DNA of 64,000 bases from Casuarius casuarius (GCA_003342895.1 PTFA01000092.1:1334717-1398716); one strand, 5' to 3'; counted from the first letter of the stretch, positions 47,320-60,639 are shown. Translations and numbers: made by a program. The notes: generated by a model not told the origin, from the sequence alone.

Positions 47320-48239
47320 AAGAAGCCATACGTTCTGCTCATTTTAAAGCAAGACAGGCGCAAACAAGTCTCACCAAAAATACTGAACGCTTGTTGATAC
47401 TGGTGGGAAGATGCTCCTATGGCAGCAGAAATCAAAGGACTGTGGATAAGATTAAATTAGATGGGAGAAACGTTATTATATTTACTTGAGTCTAGGACAA
47501 CCTCAGACACACAAGGTTTGCTTTTGGAAAAAATATTTTTAAATCATCCATGACAAACCGCTTCCAATTATGTCTCTTTCTCTGTGGGATAAGAACTTGC
47601 ATATGGGTAAGAGCTTGCGCATGGGTAGAAGAGAGGAGCTGACATGTTCATACAGAGACGGTGTTAAGATAACGGTTTGATTTTTAAATCTGAGGAAGAA
47701 GGGAAAGTTTATTTTTACTGCTGTGTATTTAAATAAATCCACTTATATAGCCACTGTCTGCCCAGCTAAGGAGCCTGACTCACAGACGAGTAACTGCTAC
47801 AGTGCTGTTTCTCTGCCTGTGGAAGATGATTGCAAATGTTGAACCAGGAGACCTCCAGTTCAACAGCTTGTGGCTGAAGCAGTGTGAAGAGTTCAGGTGG
47901 GCTCTGGCCTTCCTCCTTCTCCTCCTCCTCGGGGCCCCCATGCAGCTCCCCGTTGCCTGGCTCGGAGCACTGCAGGGCGAGCGGCAACTGGGGAAAATGC
48001 CCCACGATGCCCGAGGGGAAACCTCGCGCCTGGCTGTAGCTCTATGAGGGTGCTGCAGGGAGGCCAAATTACGAAGATGGTTAGAAACCTCTTTGAAATC
48101 TACACTTCTATTTCCTTGTAAATGTGTGGGCAGCAGAGGAGTCAGATGGAGGATGCTTCTGCAGCAAGAGCACCTGACTGCAGGAACTGTGGAGGAGGGA
48201 GAGAGGGGTGGTGATGCCTGATAGTGGACTTTGCCTCTT

Positions 48240-48256
48240 AAAAAAAAAAAAAAAAA
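48240..48256 (+). repeat. Poly(A) run, 17 nt
   Basis: Simple homopolymer followed by GGAGC. No source gene recognised. Confidence 0.9.
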
Positions 48257-49616
48257 GGAGCTTTGATAGTTAAAACGTGCTAAATGTCCCCCCTTTTTTT
48301 TTCCTTTGGTGCCTTTCCATGTGCATTGATTATTTTTGCTCTCAAGCTCTGGCAAGTCTTCAACTGATGCCCGATCTTTTCCTCCCAGCTTTGAAAAGAT
48401 GCCAGTTTCCAGATTTAGTTAAAGTAGGACTCGTGTTGGTTTGTAAACATTCCCCGCCATACAGCGAAGTGCCCATGCCCTGCGACTGGTGCAGAGTGAA
48501 CAGTGCTGCTCCAGCCTGGCCTTGAGCAGCGGCTTTGATCATGGTTTCAAGGCAAAATGTGCAGCCAGGAGTCCTCTCCACAATCCTGCTCACCAGCCTC
48601 GAGTTTCTAGCTTTTGTGCTAACTGCTAATCAATCTCCTGTTTAAAGTGCCATAAGTTTGCAGGAGTGCAAACTTTTAGCCCTGCCAAGGAGCTAGGGCA
48701 TCTTCAGGCGGGTTCCCTGCACTTAGGATCCACCAGCCAAGAGTTGCTCAAGCATGTTCCCGCTAAACCAACACTGAAATCAGAAGTGAATTGAGAATAG
48801 GATTTCTGAGCTGAACATCCCAGTAAAAATAGCTGCAAAGTTAAGCTAAATAATAGACGACTAATTTTAACAGAAAAGTGTGGCACCTTGCCCAGCAAAG
48901 CCCTGGTGATGTCATTGTGTTACCTTTCCTGCTGCTTGCGCTGACATGCTGTTTCTAATAAAAGGCGAAAGACTGGTCACCTCCCTGGATCCCCATACAT
49001 TGCAGATTTGATCCAGATCAAGCCGACTTTAAATTAAACACCCTTGCAGTAGGAACATCAGTGAGCTATGGAGCTAATGAAACTTTCAGCAGTTCATCTT
49101 TGTGAGAGCTTAATTAGCTGCCATACTGCCTCCTCTGAATTTGTCTAGCGCGTCTTCCAGAGACGCGTGTGGAAAGGAGGTTTGATTTGTAGGTTGTGTA
49201 ATCACAAGCATGCATAAACTTTTCTGCTAGTCTCCTTGGAAGGACAGGTGGTGTGTAGGGGGTCACTGGCTAGGTTTTGTTTGCAGGGTGGGCTGAATAT
49301 TGAAAGTATTTGCATAGTTTCAGAGATGTGAGTCCCATGATTGAAATCAAAGTTGCACAGCAAAAATCTATCAAATGCTTTCAGCACTGAAAACACAAGA
49401 GCAAAGCCATCATATGTGGCTTACTCTCATATACCAGTTTTGTTAGTATGTAGCATAAATGCCAACTTTGGTGAATAATCTTTACTTCCAGACCACATCA
49501 GCTGCATTTAAAATAAAGTACAAAAGCCACTGCAATCCCACCCATCCCTCTACATAGCACATGCGCTGCAGCAACCTCTGTTCTTGCCTGGATTTTGTGA
49601 TGCTGATTTTCTCCTT

Positions 49617-49636
49617 CCCTCCCTCCCTCTCACCCC
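49617..49636 (-). other. G-quadruplex motif, minus strand
   Basis: CCCTCCCTCCC followed by TCTCA and CCCC gives four G runs on the minus strand with loops of 1, 1 and 5 nt. Confidence 0.75.
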
Positions 49637-52600
49637 AGTAGCTGCTTTCTCATGCAGGGGCTGGCTTTCAGCGGAAGTGGGGCAAATGTGGCCTTGGCTG
49701 GGGGCAGACGTGCCCTGCCAGGGTGGCTGGGAGGGGTGAATGCGCCTTTCTCCTCCCCTGGCCTGGCCCCGGATCTGAGGCATTGGGCGTCTTTCCCACG
49801 CGGGGCTCCTGCTGTTGGCTCCCGCAGCAGGGGAGAAGCAACTCGTTGGTGTGACCTCCCATGCCGTGCTCTCCTGCCAAGAAAGCAATACACCAGGTGT
49901 TTGGGTTTGGTGGATACTCCGATAGAAACTGTAGCTTAGTCTCTGGCCTCCCCCGCATTTCTGGGCTCCAAGCTGACACTAAGTGCCACACCATCCCAGA
50001 ATTAAGGCAAAAAAATGGCCTTGAAAATAAATATATCATTATCTCCCTGAAAAGACTACCACTCCTCTTGGAGAATACCTGTGATCAGTCCCTGAACGGG
50101 CAATAAGTACTCAGCAGGACTTTGGCGGATTGCTTTGGAGGATTTCTAATTGCCTCTGATTAGACTTACAAAGCCTCCCTTGTGCACACTTTACTCATTC
50201 AGGCTTTCTGGTTGTCATTTTTTTCCTCCCCTTAAAGCCAGCTCTCCACACTTTGCTCACATGCAACATCTTCCGCCGGAGAACGGATTTGGAGAAGCAG
50301 GGAGGAAAATTAAATTAGGAGACCGCGGAAAGGGCTTCTCCCTCCGGAGAGGGGGTGAGGGCCAAGCCCCCCGTCCACGCTGGAGAAGAGGAGCCCCCGC
50401 ACACGGCTGTTGTTACCTATTGCTACATGAGGAACGAATGCCTGACTGCTTTGGGGAAAAAAACCCCAAATCGGCCCCCAAACAGCCCAATAACAGCTGT
50501 GGTCACCAGCTCGGGACCGGGTGGGGAGCACCCGCTGGAGCTCCCACGGCTGGCTGGCCACGCATCGCTGCTGGTGAGGCACGGGCAGGGTCTCCGCTGT
50601 CCCTGAGCCCTGGCAGCCTTTCCGAGCCAGGGGTGATTTCTACAGCAGCTCTTTCTGCCCAAATATTCCTCTCCTTTACATTACTGAATTTGACTTTAAA
50701 AGCTGTTTTTTAAAAGGACTCAGGCTGGGAGCCTTCAAAGGAGCTCGGTGGAGTCTGGTGGATGACACGCTGGCTGTGTGGAGCCTTCCCGAGCCAGCAA
50801 ACCTTTTGAAAAGGAAATAAACCTGGGAAAGCAGCTCTGGGTGAGCATTTGTAACCCTGTCCCTGTCCCGCAGTCTGTTCCCAAGTCTCCATCTACTGCA
50901 GCTCCAGCCCTGCAGCCTTTGGAGGAAGGTCTCCAGAAGTGCGCGGCTCCCTCGCCTCGGCGAGATTTGCACGTGATGGATTCCCCTCCCGGCTCACCTT
51001 CGGTCAGCGCTGACCGTGCAGATGCATGTGACCGTCCTGGCAGATGCTTTCTTCTTCTGGCCTGGAGCAAAGATCTCTAAGGTCACCGTGGTGGAAGTCA
51101 GTGTGGCCAGCACTGCCATGGAGAAGGATGCTGTGGGACAGATGGCACCCTCCTTTCCCCATGAGTGACACTCCTAGCCAGCCAAGGGCCACCTCTAGCC
51201 TTGTCTGTATTAAACACCCAACAGCTCCACCAGAGATGGGATTTGCACCCAATATGATGGTAGATGGGCTTTAGGCGCTCTCACATAAAGGAACAGCACC
51301 AGTGAAACCAAGTAAGTGTCCAAACCTAATGGATAAAATCAGTGTTATGTCTTTAAGGGGGTGCTCTTGTCCTGTTAAACTGGTGCTGTGTTTCCCTGAA
51401 GTCTCAGGGTAATAGCCAAAGACAGCGATGCCATCCGATAGGGAAGGAGAGCCTTAGTAGAGATGCACAACTTGATGCACATGAAGGAGAAGGATGTGCA
51501 TGGCTCCGAGCTTCCACATCGAGACCCTCATTGCGAACGCCCTCAGATCTCACCTAAGCAGAAATCTTTGCAGTGACTGTTTTTGCAGGCATCCGCTTTC
51601 CCAGTTAATTGTTTTGCTTGCATACCAGCTAGATTGTTTGGATAAAGATGTTTCCATCTTGGATAAACACCGAGAAGTCAAGTTGCTGATCCGGAGTGAA
51701 CCGTCCCCTAGAACGTTTGGGGAATTGCTCGTAATAAGTTGTTGCTATGGCTCTGGACAGATTTTCTTGTATCCTAGCAATAATTGTCTTTGACTGAAGC
51801 TTTGGTTGCTGCAGTAGGGCTCCTGATGGAAATATTCAGAGTGTCAGCCTCTTGCCTGCTCTCATACTGACTGTTCCACAAAATGCTCTCCTGCCCCCTT
51901 CCATAAAACGGATAGCTTGCCTCAGGCAACGTCATTCCTTGCAGCCTAGCAATTTACACCTTGCTGAAATGATTGCAATATTAGAATAACATCATTTCTG
52001 CATGGGACCTGACTTGATTTTTAATAAACTCCAGGGCTGGTGTGATAGGTACTTATGAGTCACTGGTTGTAACACAGCTGAGCGGCTCTCTGCCTTCAAA
52101 ACCAGTCTCAGTGAATCCCCCCTCAGAAGCCTCATTGATTTTGCCTGCATAATTTATACATTTGTGTTTGCCTCCTGTGAATAAAGGGAACAAACAATGG
52201 CCTGGTCTGTTCGCAGAGACAGTCCTTTGAAGCAAATATCCCCCAACGAAATACTGTTTCATGAATTCCAGAGCTCTTTCTGTCGGGGAAAAGAAAATAA
52301 AAAACTAGGCGACTCCAAAAACAAAACAAATGTGGATTTTCCAATCTAGGAAGTTTTCCACAGTTGCAGCAAATAACACTCTCCAAACTAGAACAAGTCA
52401 GGCTGAAATGTGGTCAGTTGTTTGGCTTTCTAAGCTTGTTTCCCCCCAGAAAAGGGCCAGAAGCTCATGAATAACAGACGTGACCCCGTGAAGAACAGCG
52501 GAGAAGCACGCTGCTTTTGGAGAGTGCCTCCACGTCCGAGCAGCAGTGGCAGTGGGTTGCACGCTTGTGCTGAGTAAAGGGGTGAAACCTGGCACTGCCA

Positions 52601-55200
52601 GCTCTCAGGATTTTACCACCAGGCTTGCAATGTTTCATCGACAGCCTCACCTACTAAAGTTAAATAAGTACCTGAGAATCTTGGGTCTTTTTCTAGAAAA
52701 AAGCTAGCTGTAGAAAAAGCTTGATCAAAAAGTGAAGCGTACACTCCCTGCAGGTCAGAGGCAGACAAAGAATGAAAAGAATCTCAAATATATTTTTTAA
52801 TCCTATGATTTTTAAGAATACCTCCTGCTTTTTTTGAAGTATGACTCATGTTTGGGGGTTCTTTTGTTTGTATTTTGAGTTGTCTGGACTTTTTTCCTTG
52901 CAGAAAGCCAAGCTCAGCTCAATGATTTGAGTCTTCACTAAGAACAAAGAAGGGCAATGCCTCCTTGGCAGAGAGGATGCGCCATGGGAAACTCTTTTGC
53001 TGGAAATGTTTCAATATGGAGAGTAGAATGGCTTTTTGCTGAATCAGGTCCTGGTGGCATGGCCTCTAGCAGGTCTGTTCCCTTTAAGACTGGCTGTTAT
53101 AACTAATTGATTTTCACTCTGTGCTGTATAAAGCTGTCTGTTTGCTGTCAGTTCCATTTAAAAACTTTGTATTGCTCAAGGAGTTTATGTTATATGAATG
53201 TTAATGTATCTAGGCCATAGGATCAAATTCAACTGCTCCTACTTGGGAACAGCTCAGCATCCACCAATATTTTCATCCCACAAAATTGAAAATGTCTGCG
53301 ATTTCAACATTTTCCTCTTCCAAGTGCCTGATTTCGTTCCTCTGCCAGTAACAAGACCGTGACCAAGAAGATTTGAGGATTCCAAATTTTCTATTGTGGG
53401 CACTTTCCAGACAGACAGTGGGGATAATTGACCCGTGCCTGCCTTTTCTTCCTTTGCACAAACTGTGCATCTTGCTGCAGCCCATAAATTAGCTCCTCTC
53501 TGTTTTCATTGGGATTACAAGAGAAATAATTAAAGTCAGCATAAGCTTTGCTGCTAACAGTGGTTTTGTTTTACAGCTCACTTATCCGTACCTACTTTTG
53601 TGAAGATAGGCTGGGGTATCTTTTCTCCTTTCTCTCCTAGTGCCAAAGCCTGCATTTGAAACAATGGGTAAAGTTTTACTGATGATCTGGATAGTCCTGA
53701 TGACCTCAGAGCAAGTAACAGAGACATGTCATTTTGCTTTTGGGGAGGGTATTTAAAAAAGAATATGCCAGTGTCCTTTCCTCCAAGTTTCTATTGCAAA
53801 CACATTGTCAAGAGTCCGATTTCACTCTGTAAAGGAAGAGGCCATTTGATTTTTAATCATATGCCAGAGTTGGGAATGGATTTCCATTCCCCTAAGTTTT
53901 ATTCAGAGGTAAATGTCTCGTCTGAAACCAATTTCCAGTTGGAAGTATATTATAGGAGATCAAAAGAGGGGTATTTTATTCCTTTAGAGAACAAACTTTT
54001 ATGTATATTGCTCAATGTAGAAAATGTCTTCTTCCTGTTGAACAGTGGAATAAAAATGACATGACTATTTCCATTTGCCAAAAGCATCCTCAGCCTGAGC
54101 CAGCCCAAAGGCACAACTTGGTATTTTCAAGTGTCAATCAAACGTGCTTTCCCTTCAGCTGGTGCAGGGTCCAACAATAGGCCATATGGGACGTTAGTCA
54201 ATGCCAGACGAAGAAGAATTGAATCGGGAATGAAATACATCAAAGTGTCTTCAGGCTATTTCCAAGCTCTGTACTCAGTGGGATGCTGGGGGGGCTAATT
54301 GTAGTCATTCCAGCACAATCATCCTGATTGGCAAAATCAGAAGCAGCACAGGTATAAATATCCCTGCCCTGAGCCTCTCTTCTGGGTGTTTAGAGTGGCA
54401 GCATAAGGCCTAAAGAAAATATGATAAGACATTTTTGCAGAAAAGTGCAAAAAATAGCTGGATTCTTAAGGAGCAAGTAGCAGCTGCTGTGGTTTACTGA
54501 CCATAGCTTGAAGGGCACAGCCCAGGTCTTCAAAGATATTTATGCTTGTAAAAGCAAGTGTTTATGTCCCTCTACTCGGACTGAATAACCGCCGTGCAAC
54601 ACATCCACTGTACATGAACCAGGTCCCAGGTAAGTGCCTCAGTGGTATTAATATGCAGGACTTCTGCTCTGAAAGCAGGAAAAGAAGCTGTAATTTTAGA
54701 GGGAGATAGTATAGTTTTTGGAAATCAGTGTGAGATCGGTGCCTAACTCATTTATGCTTTTGAAAAACTTCCTCCTGAATCAACAAAACCCTTGTGATCC
54801 AGAAACATGTGGGAGGAACAGATGGCTGATGTTTCTTTTCATGTAGGCCCGTCAGCAGTAAGCGCGTTTCTCAATGAACAGAAGGAAAGTTTGAGCCCAA
54901 AGGTACAGTAACGTGGGAGGTATAGATGCAGACAAACACCCAGATGCTACCTCCCTGGTTATCGATAAACTTATTTTCTTCAAAAAGAGACGTTGTGCTG
55001 GAGTCTATAATGAGGAAAGGATCGCTGACCCTAATTCAGACTTTTTCCAAGAGCGTGATAAGCTCCTGGACTGCCTGCTCTCCATCTCCCTAGAGGCACA
55101 TCAGAGAAATGCCATCAGAGCACCTGAATCCAGTGTCTGTATGATGAATTTGGCCGCAGCTTCTCTGGCATCCATAAAGAGATGATGCTTTCCACTCCTC
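49637..55200. other. Intergenic, nothing recognised
   Basis: Moderately GC-rich to about 51,100, then AT-rich. The 187-codon open frame at 50,150-50,713 has no recognisable domain. No RNA gene or named repeat recognised. Confidence 0.5.
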
Positions 55201-55220
55201 TTTTTTTTTTTTTTTTTTTT
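55201..55220 (+). repeat. Poly(T) run, 20 nt
   Basis: Could be the poly(A) tail of a minus-strand retroposed RNA, but the sequence that would precede the tail has no AATAAA or ATTAAA close to it and no known gene is recognised, so it is listed as a simple homopolymer. Confidence 0.9.
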
Positions 55221-57190
55221 GAGTGTAGAGTCTATAGCAGGTACCAAAGGTGATCTTAGATGCCTTGATAAAGTGGTCTACTGGACAGGTTGGTGGCATG
55301 AATGTACCAAAACAACAAAAAGCAATAAAGTCAAATAAAAAACATTTCATAGGTTTCCTGAAAACACCTTTTCTCTCTGCTTTGGACAGCAGTTTGAAAG
55401 ATTCACTTCCTAAGAACGTCTATCAGCTACATATGAATGAATCCAGCCAGCAATGAGTGGATTGATGGAAACATAAGAAGCTGGAACAGAACTGTCACTA
55501 GCAACTCCTACTGCAGACAGCTTTTCGACTGAGCTTAAGAAAGTACATAGTATTTTTTTTTATCCCAGCCCTTCCAAACTTAACAAGGACAAAAAGGTGT
55601 TGAACTCCAGGAATTGCCAGAAATCATCATTTCAGGGCTGCTTGCAAGAGGCAAAGATGCTGCAGGAAAGCTGCCCTTGTTTCCCACGTGAGCAAGGCAG
55701 GACCCCAGTGCCAAGCAGTGTGAGCCAGTTACTACTCAACTGTAATTGAGATTTAAGAGCTATCATTTCCTATTGGTTAACCAAGGAAATATTTATGGGC
55801 AAAGCTTTGTGCCAAGCACAATATTTATGACCAACTTTTCAGCACTGACTGCATCTTTTAATGCTGATTTTTGCACGAAGGACACAGATCACATTCACAC
55901 TGAAGTGGGCACCAGATGGAAGCCCAGAGTTTCTGGAGGAGAATCTGGAGCAGGGTCTGTTTCTGCCGAACCTCATCCTTGCCATCACAGCAGGCAAGGC
56001 AAGGGTCTTGAAGCAGAAATCACATCGGGGCACCTGAAGTAGAAATCAGAAGGGCTGGATTGCTCTGCTGTCCTCTCCACCCTGGCTAGAACGCCCTCTG
56101 CTCAGGGCACCAATGCTTGACACTAGCATGATCTCAGATGTTGTCTATGCACCGAAATCGAAACCTTTAAAAGAGGTTTGCACCTCAGGAGCTCCACTGG
56201 TTCTCCCAGGGGGGCTGGAGAAGTTCCCAGCTCCTGCTCTCTGGGCCGGACGGACGCTACTGAGCCCCTGATAGTAGATCTGAGCTGCACTGTCGCTACA
56301 GTCCTGCCTCGTTCATAGCAGCGAGGCCCTCTGACAGGTTTGCACTGGTTGGGAAGACGTGAGCTATAGTTAGTGCTGATCATGGGGGAGAAAAGGGGAA
56401 GGATTTGTCAACCAGTCAACGTCAGATTTTTTTAGCGAATAAATTGGGCAGCATTTGCCCTTTGGTGAGGAAGGACAAGAGCCTAATTTAGATCTACAAA
56501 GCTAAGCAGTGAAACCAAAGCTATCCTTGGAGAACAAACTTGTCTGGCAAGACAAGCTTCTGTTCTCTAATTTAAAAGCTATCTTCTTGGATCTCAAGAG
56601 AAGCTAAAGCTGCCTCCTTGCTCTTTCTGTGCTCTTTATAATAATGTCTTGCATTTACAAATAAGAAGTTGAGGTTCGTCTGATTTGTAATATGAGGTCT
56701 CTAATAGTTGTAGGGCTGGCTGCTGTAATGAGGCCATGACTTGCTGCTTTGCTGCCCTTCCATTTTCAGTGGTCGGCTCATTTTGTTTGTTTGCTTTTAG
56801 CATAGCCAGAATCACAAATTCCCTTGTTGACTTAATAAAAATGAGTCTTATTCAGCTATCCACAAGACCTGTCTGACTGACCGGGTGAAGAACAGGAAAT
56901 GGAGAAATTAGAGAGTAAAAGAAGTGTCTGGATTAGTGCATCTTGTTGTCACCAAGCATCACTGGCCAGAGAGAAAGATCATCACCACATCGTACAGCTG
57001 TGGAGGAGAGAGAGGTGGGAACCAGCCAGGAGATAAAGCAGTGACAAGGTGATGAGAGAATTCCCCCTGTTCTGCAACAGCACGGTCCACCTAGAGGTAA
57101 ATACTACTTGAGGTTCCCCACAGCTTTATTATGGAGCTAATCCTGCAAGGCACTGAGCTCCCAGCTCAGTAATGCATGAGGATTTCAAGG
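55221..57190. other. Intergenic, with a weak CTCF-like motif at 56,093
   Basis: GCCCTCTGCTCA at 56,093-56,104 fits the minus-strand CTCF core with two mismatches. Otherwise nothing is recognised. Confidence 0.4.
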
Positions 57191-57197
57191 CAACACA

Positions 57198-57245
57198 ATA
57201 GCTTAATGCATTAGAGCTCTCGCACTTGGATTCAAATCCTAATCA
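57198..57245 (+). repeat. Possible tRNA-derived SINE head
   Basis: TAGCTTAATGCA resembles a degenerate RNA polymerase III A box and GGATTCAAATCC a B box (GGTTCAAATCC with one change), about 28 bp apart. The passage also parallels the 5' part of MIR. It cannot fold as a proper tRNA, so a decayed SINE is more likely than a tRNA gene. Confidence 0.35.
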
Positions 57246-58368
57246 GCTCTCAGAGAAGAGGGAGAGTGATTGCATTAGCGAACGTGCCCTGCTGTGAGGT
57301 GTATGCGTTAGCCGCTCCGTGCCCCATGGAGCATCTCGGCACGGCTGGAGCTGTGGGGGCTGCCGTGGGCCAGGATTACGCTGCACTCGCAGCATCCCAG
57401 TGGTTATGTTCATTTAGGGTAGAGTGAAATCTCCTGGCCTGGACTTCTCCGTGTGGCTCCCGTATCTCCACACCCACAAAGCTCTGCAGCCTTCATGGGA
57501 CCTGGGGAGAGAGCTTCTCCAGGACCATGGCTGGTACTGAACGGCGTGAGGAAGGCTCTGCAGGCTCTGATATCCCACACTTACCAACATCCCTTGTTCT
57601 TCCACGACCTTGAGCCACCTGTCCCATGAGCTTTCTCAGCTCAGGTGTGGGGTGCTTCCTCTGAAGTTGCTACTTTTTTCATGGAAAAACAGAAAGTGAA
57701 AATGAGCAGTGTCCGTGTGGGTCAGGGCTGCACCACGAGCTCCAGCCTGGTGCTTCAGCTTCTGCTGGAGGGAGATTTAATATCTTGTTATTAAAACACC
57801 TGGGACCACATCTACCGCTTTGGAAACAAGCATTACGTACGCCTGCTTCTTCCTCTGTCGTTTTTACTCCCATGCAGGTGTCTTGGCTTCCCCTCATGGC
57901 CAGAAGCCTCCTGTGCAGTGAATGTGTTTGATTCGGTTCAAAGTGCCTTTCAAGGTATTCTGACAGTCCACAGAAAATCTGAGCTATATCCGAATAAATC
58001 AGTCACTCTTGGGAAGGCAGCAGTACTGCGAGGATTTCCCCGGAGGCAGATCCGTCCTGGACTTTTCAGAAAGAGCCTTGCACGTCCCTCCTCTCTGCCC
58101 ATTGCAATGCACCGTTCGCTGGAAGGACATCTCTCTCCCTGCCTCTTGGTTTTACTCTTGCTGCTTCTGCTCGACCTGAAATCTCTGTTGACAACGAAGC
58201 TGTCAGCAGCAAGAGAGAGAAATCTGCTTTACCACCGGAACGGAGACAAGGAAAAAAAAACAGATCTGTGGGGAAAACTGCTTTGAATGCAGAGTATTTC
58301 TCAAACTTCCCATTAACTGGCTTTGTCCCCTGTGTGAAGCCCAAATAGATAGGAAACTAAGAGGAGAC

Positions 58369-58391
58369 ATTATTATTATTATTATTATTAT
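58369..58391 (+). repeat. (ATT)n microsatellite, about 7 units
   Basis: Perfect ATT repeat between GAGAC and GTCTT. Confidence 0.95.
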
Positions 58392-59299
58392 GTCTTATTT
58401 CTGTACATCCAGACATGCAGATGACATTTTGCAAAACAAACATGGGCTGAGGGCTTGCCCTGGACAGCCGGCAGCGGCAACCAAGACCATGAAGGAGACG
58501 AGGCAAATTCAAAGAAAGCATCCAGGCCTCGGGTGCCCTGGCCGAGCAATTCACGGCTGGCACCGTGCCTCTGCGGGTAGTGGCTTTTTTCCATATTTCA
58601 ATATTCCAAGAGCAAGTCTGAGATTTCATTGAAAACCTTGGAGGAAACACTGCCTTTGTTATGTTTAGCTCAGTCTTCAATAGCTGAGTTGCTCAGACCC
58701 AATTTTTGAACATCTGGATTGCCCATATTATCCACATCTTTTCCAAACAAAGGAAGATAATAATAATGATGAGGCTCAGAGCTGGGTGCCTGAGAATCAG
58801 GCCGGAATTGCAGCTTTCTCCCACAATAAAAATTAATTAAAACCCTTAAATTGCATCTTTTGTCCCAGTCAGGCTGAGTCCCTAGCACATGTACTGGTGG
58901 AAAACATTGCCTTCCACATACGTCCAGGAGCTGATGGAAATTTTGTTATGGCCCAATGATGCAGAAAGAAACTGGCAGTGAGATTTAACAAGGTCACTTA
59001 AGGCACAGAAACCTCTGTAAAATATGCTCGTTCCCCCACAGCATATAAAAATAGGGCCAGGGAGGTGAGGGATAAACCTCTCACTTACAGGAGATGGTGA
59101 TTTATGATTAATTTCCAAAAGAAGGAAATCCATTTTTAATCAAAGTTATTTATAGGGTTAATCTAAAGGCAGTATTTGCCAGCCAGCCTCCTTGCTCACC
59201 AGCACAGAAAATGATGCAAGGTGAAGATGGATGGAGTATGTCCATGGGATTTGAATCGCTCTGCACAGAAAGGCCTGTAGTCAAGGATACCTGTATAAT

Positions 59300-59458
59300 T
59301 TATGGCCAAGATTTTCCAAAGGGACTAACTGATTTTGGTTCCCTTGGGTCTGGTTGCCCAATGCGTGACCTGTGCAGAGTACCAACCCCTGAAAAATGGC
59401 CTTTACAAATCCCATTTTACAGACACCCGGCACAAATCCCATTTTATAGATGCCTGGC
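59300..59458. repeat. Old repeat-like passage with a 27-bp tandem duplication
   Basis: TTATGGCCAAGATTTTCCAA, GGGACTAACTGATTTTGG and TGGTTGCCCAATGC resemble a common turtle/crocodilian repeat (GGCCAGATTTTCAAAGGG, GTGATTTTGGGTGCCCAA) as I recall it. Within it two 27-bp units starting ACAAATCCCATTTTA (59,405-59,431 and 59,432-59,458) stand in tandem with three differences. Confidence 0.4.
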
Positions 59459-60382
59459 GGCCTCAGCGCGGTGGTTATAGTAACCCTGTAGACTTTTATA
59501 GTGTGTCACAGGTGCTCAGATGCTGTAAGACTGGGTGCAAATGAGAGGTGTTTAGCCTGTAATTCTTGCCACCAGAAGCAAATCACACAGAAATTTGTAC
59601 TTCCAATAGAAAAAAATTGGGATACTGCAGAAAGGCTGACAACTGTTGAGGAAGAGATGAGACAAGATGCAAGGAAAAGAGTTTGGTACTACTCTGATTT
59701 TATCCATAATCTCACTACAGACCTAATTTCTTTCATAGCTTTAATCCTCCCCATTTCCAGCCAGCAATCTCGTCTAATGGAAGATATTTGAGATTCTTTG
59801 GGAGCAGGGAAATTATTATACATAAAATATGTAGCTAGTATTATTAGAACAGACGTTGATTAATTCTGCAGCTGGCAAAATTACCCCTCCTCGAAAATGA
59901 GGTCCATTTGCTATCGGTGTGGAAATAACGGTGTTAATATCAAAGCTAGTTTTAAAATGAATGGAGAGGGCTCTGCTCCTTGTCTCCTGCGCACAGAGTC
60001 GGGGAGGTGAGGTGCAGGGCTGGAGTGCTTATTCCCTTGCAACACTTTCCTCCGCAGATAATCTTCACGACTTCAGCAGGGTTATTTGTGATAATAGGTA
60101 TACTCAAGTGAGCTCCTTCCTCAGCCTCACCTTCGGTTTGCAGATTGCCTGTGAGCAGAGGTTGTGTATTTTTATTGCATATTTGCACAGCACCAAGCAC
60201 AGCGGAGCCCTGTCGTGATGGATAAGTGTCCGTAGTGCAGATACATGCCCAGGCCAGATGTGTCCCCGGACAGTGGCCACCCTGACGACCCTGTTAGTCT
60301 GCAGGACTGATTTTTGAAAAGCACCCGGTCACGATTAGCCGAGCAGCTGTGACTGGCTGCAGAGCTGCTGGGGTTCAGGTGC

Positions 60383-60388
60383 TATAAA
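60383..60388 (+). promoter_or_regulatory. CHRNA4: TATAAA, candidate upstream promoter element of CHRNA4
   Basis: GGTGCTATAAAGCGC lies about 650 bp before the CHRNA4 start codon. If used it would give a long 5' UTR with at least one upstream ATG (60,458). A start site closer to the ATG in the GC-rich stretch 60,640-61,030 is equally possible. Confidence 0.25.
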
Positions 60389-60639
60389 GCGCACAAGTGG
60401 CCCCAAATCCAGCACTTCTGGCAGCCTGCTGGGTCCGGCTCTCCCCCCTTATTTCTCATGCTAAAAGTTTTCCTCCTTGGCAGCCTGTTTGCTGGAGTGC
60501 ACAGCCTCTCTCCTCCTCCTCCTCCTAAGCGGGAGGTGGGCAGGTCTGAATACATCAAATACACAAACATCCTCTGCCGGCTCCCTGCTCCTCCAAGGAC
60601 TGGCGTTGGCAGCGCTGGACCACCAGCAGCAGAGGCTGC

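Larger units (their letters stand above)
45151..49616. other. Intergenic, nothing recognised
   Basis: T14 run at 47,306-47,319 and A17 run at 48,240-48,256. Chance open frames of 179 and 191 codons on the minus strand (45,328-45,867 and 47,780-48,355) show no domain or splice context. Confidence 0.5.
57246..60382. other. Upstream flank of CHRNA4
   Basis: Holds an ATT microsatellite, a 27-bp duplication inside an old repeat-like passage, and one small open frame with a hydrophobic N-terminus (58,107-58,286). Enhancers for CHRNA4 may lie here, but I cannot point to one. Confidence 0.5.

Noticed and set aside
47780..48355. 191-codon minus-strand open frame
   Set aside because: Contains a phenylalanine run from the poly(A) tract and an arginine run from a TCC repeat, both marks of translated simple sequence.
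50150..50713. 187-codon plus-strand open frame
   Set aside because: Low-complexity Pro/Gly/Ala content in GC-rich DNA; no domain recognised.
55090..55350. Processed pseudogene on the minus strand ending in the poly(A) complement of 55,201-55,220
   Set aside because: No poly(A) signal close to the tail, no recognisable parent gene, and such retroposition is rare in birds.
57198..57245. Functional tRNA gene
   Set aside because: The A and B boxes are degenerate and no cloverleaf with paired acceptor stem can be drawn.
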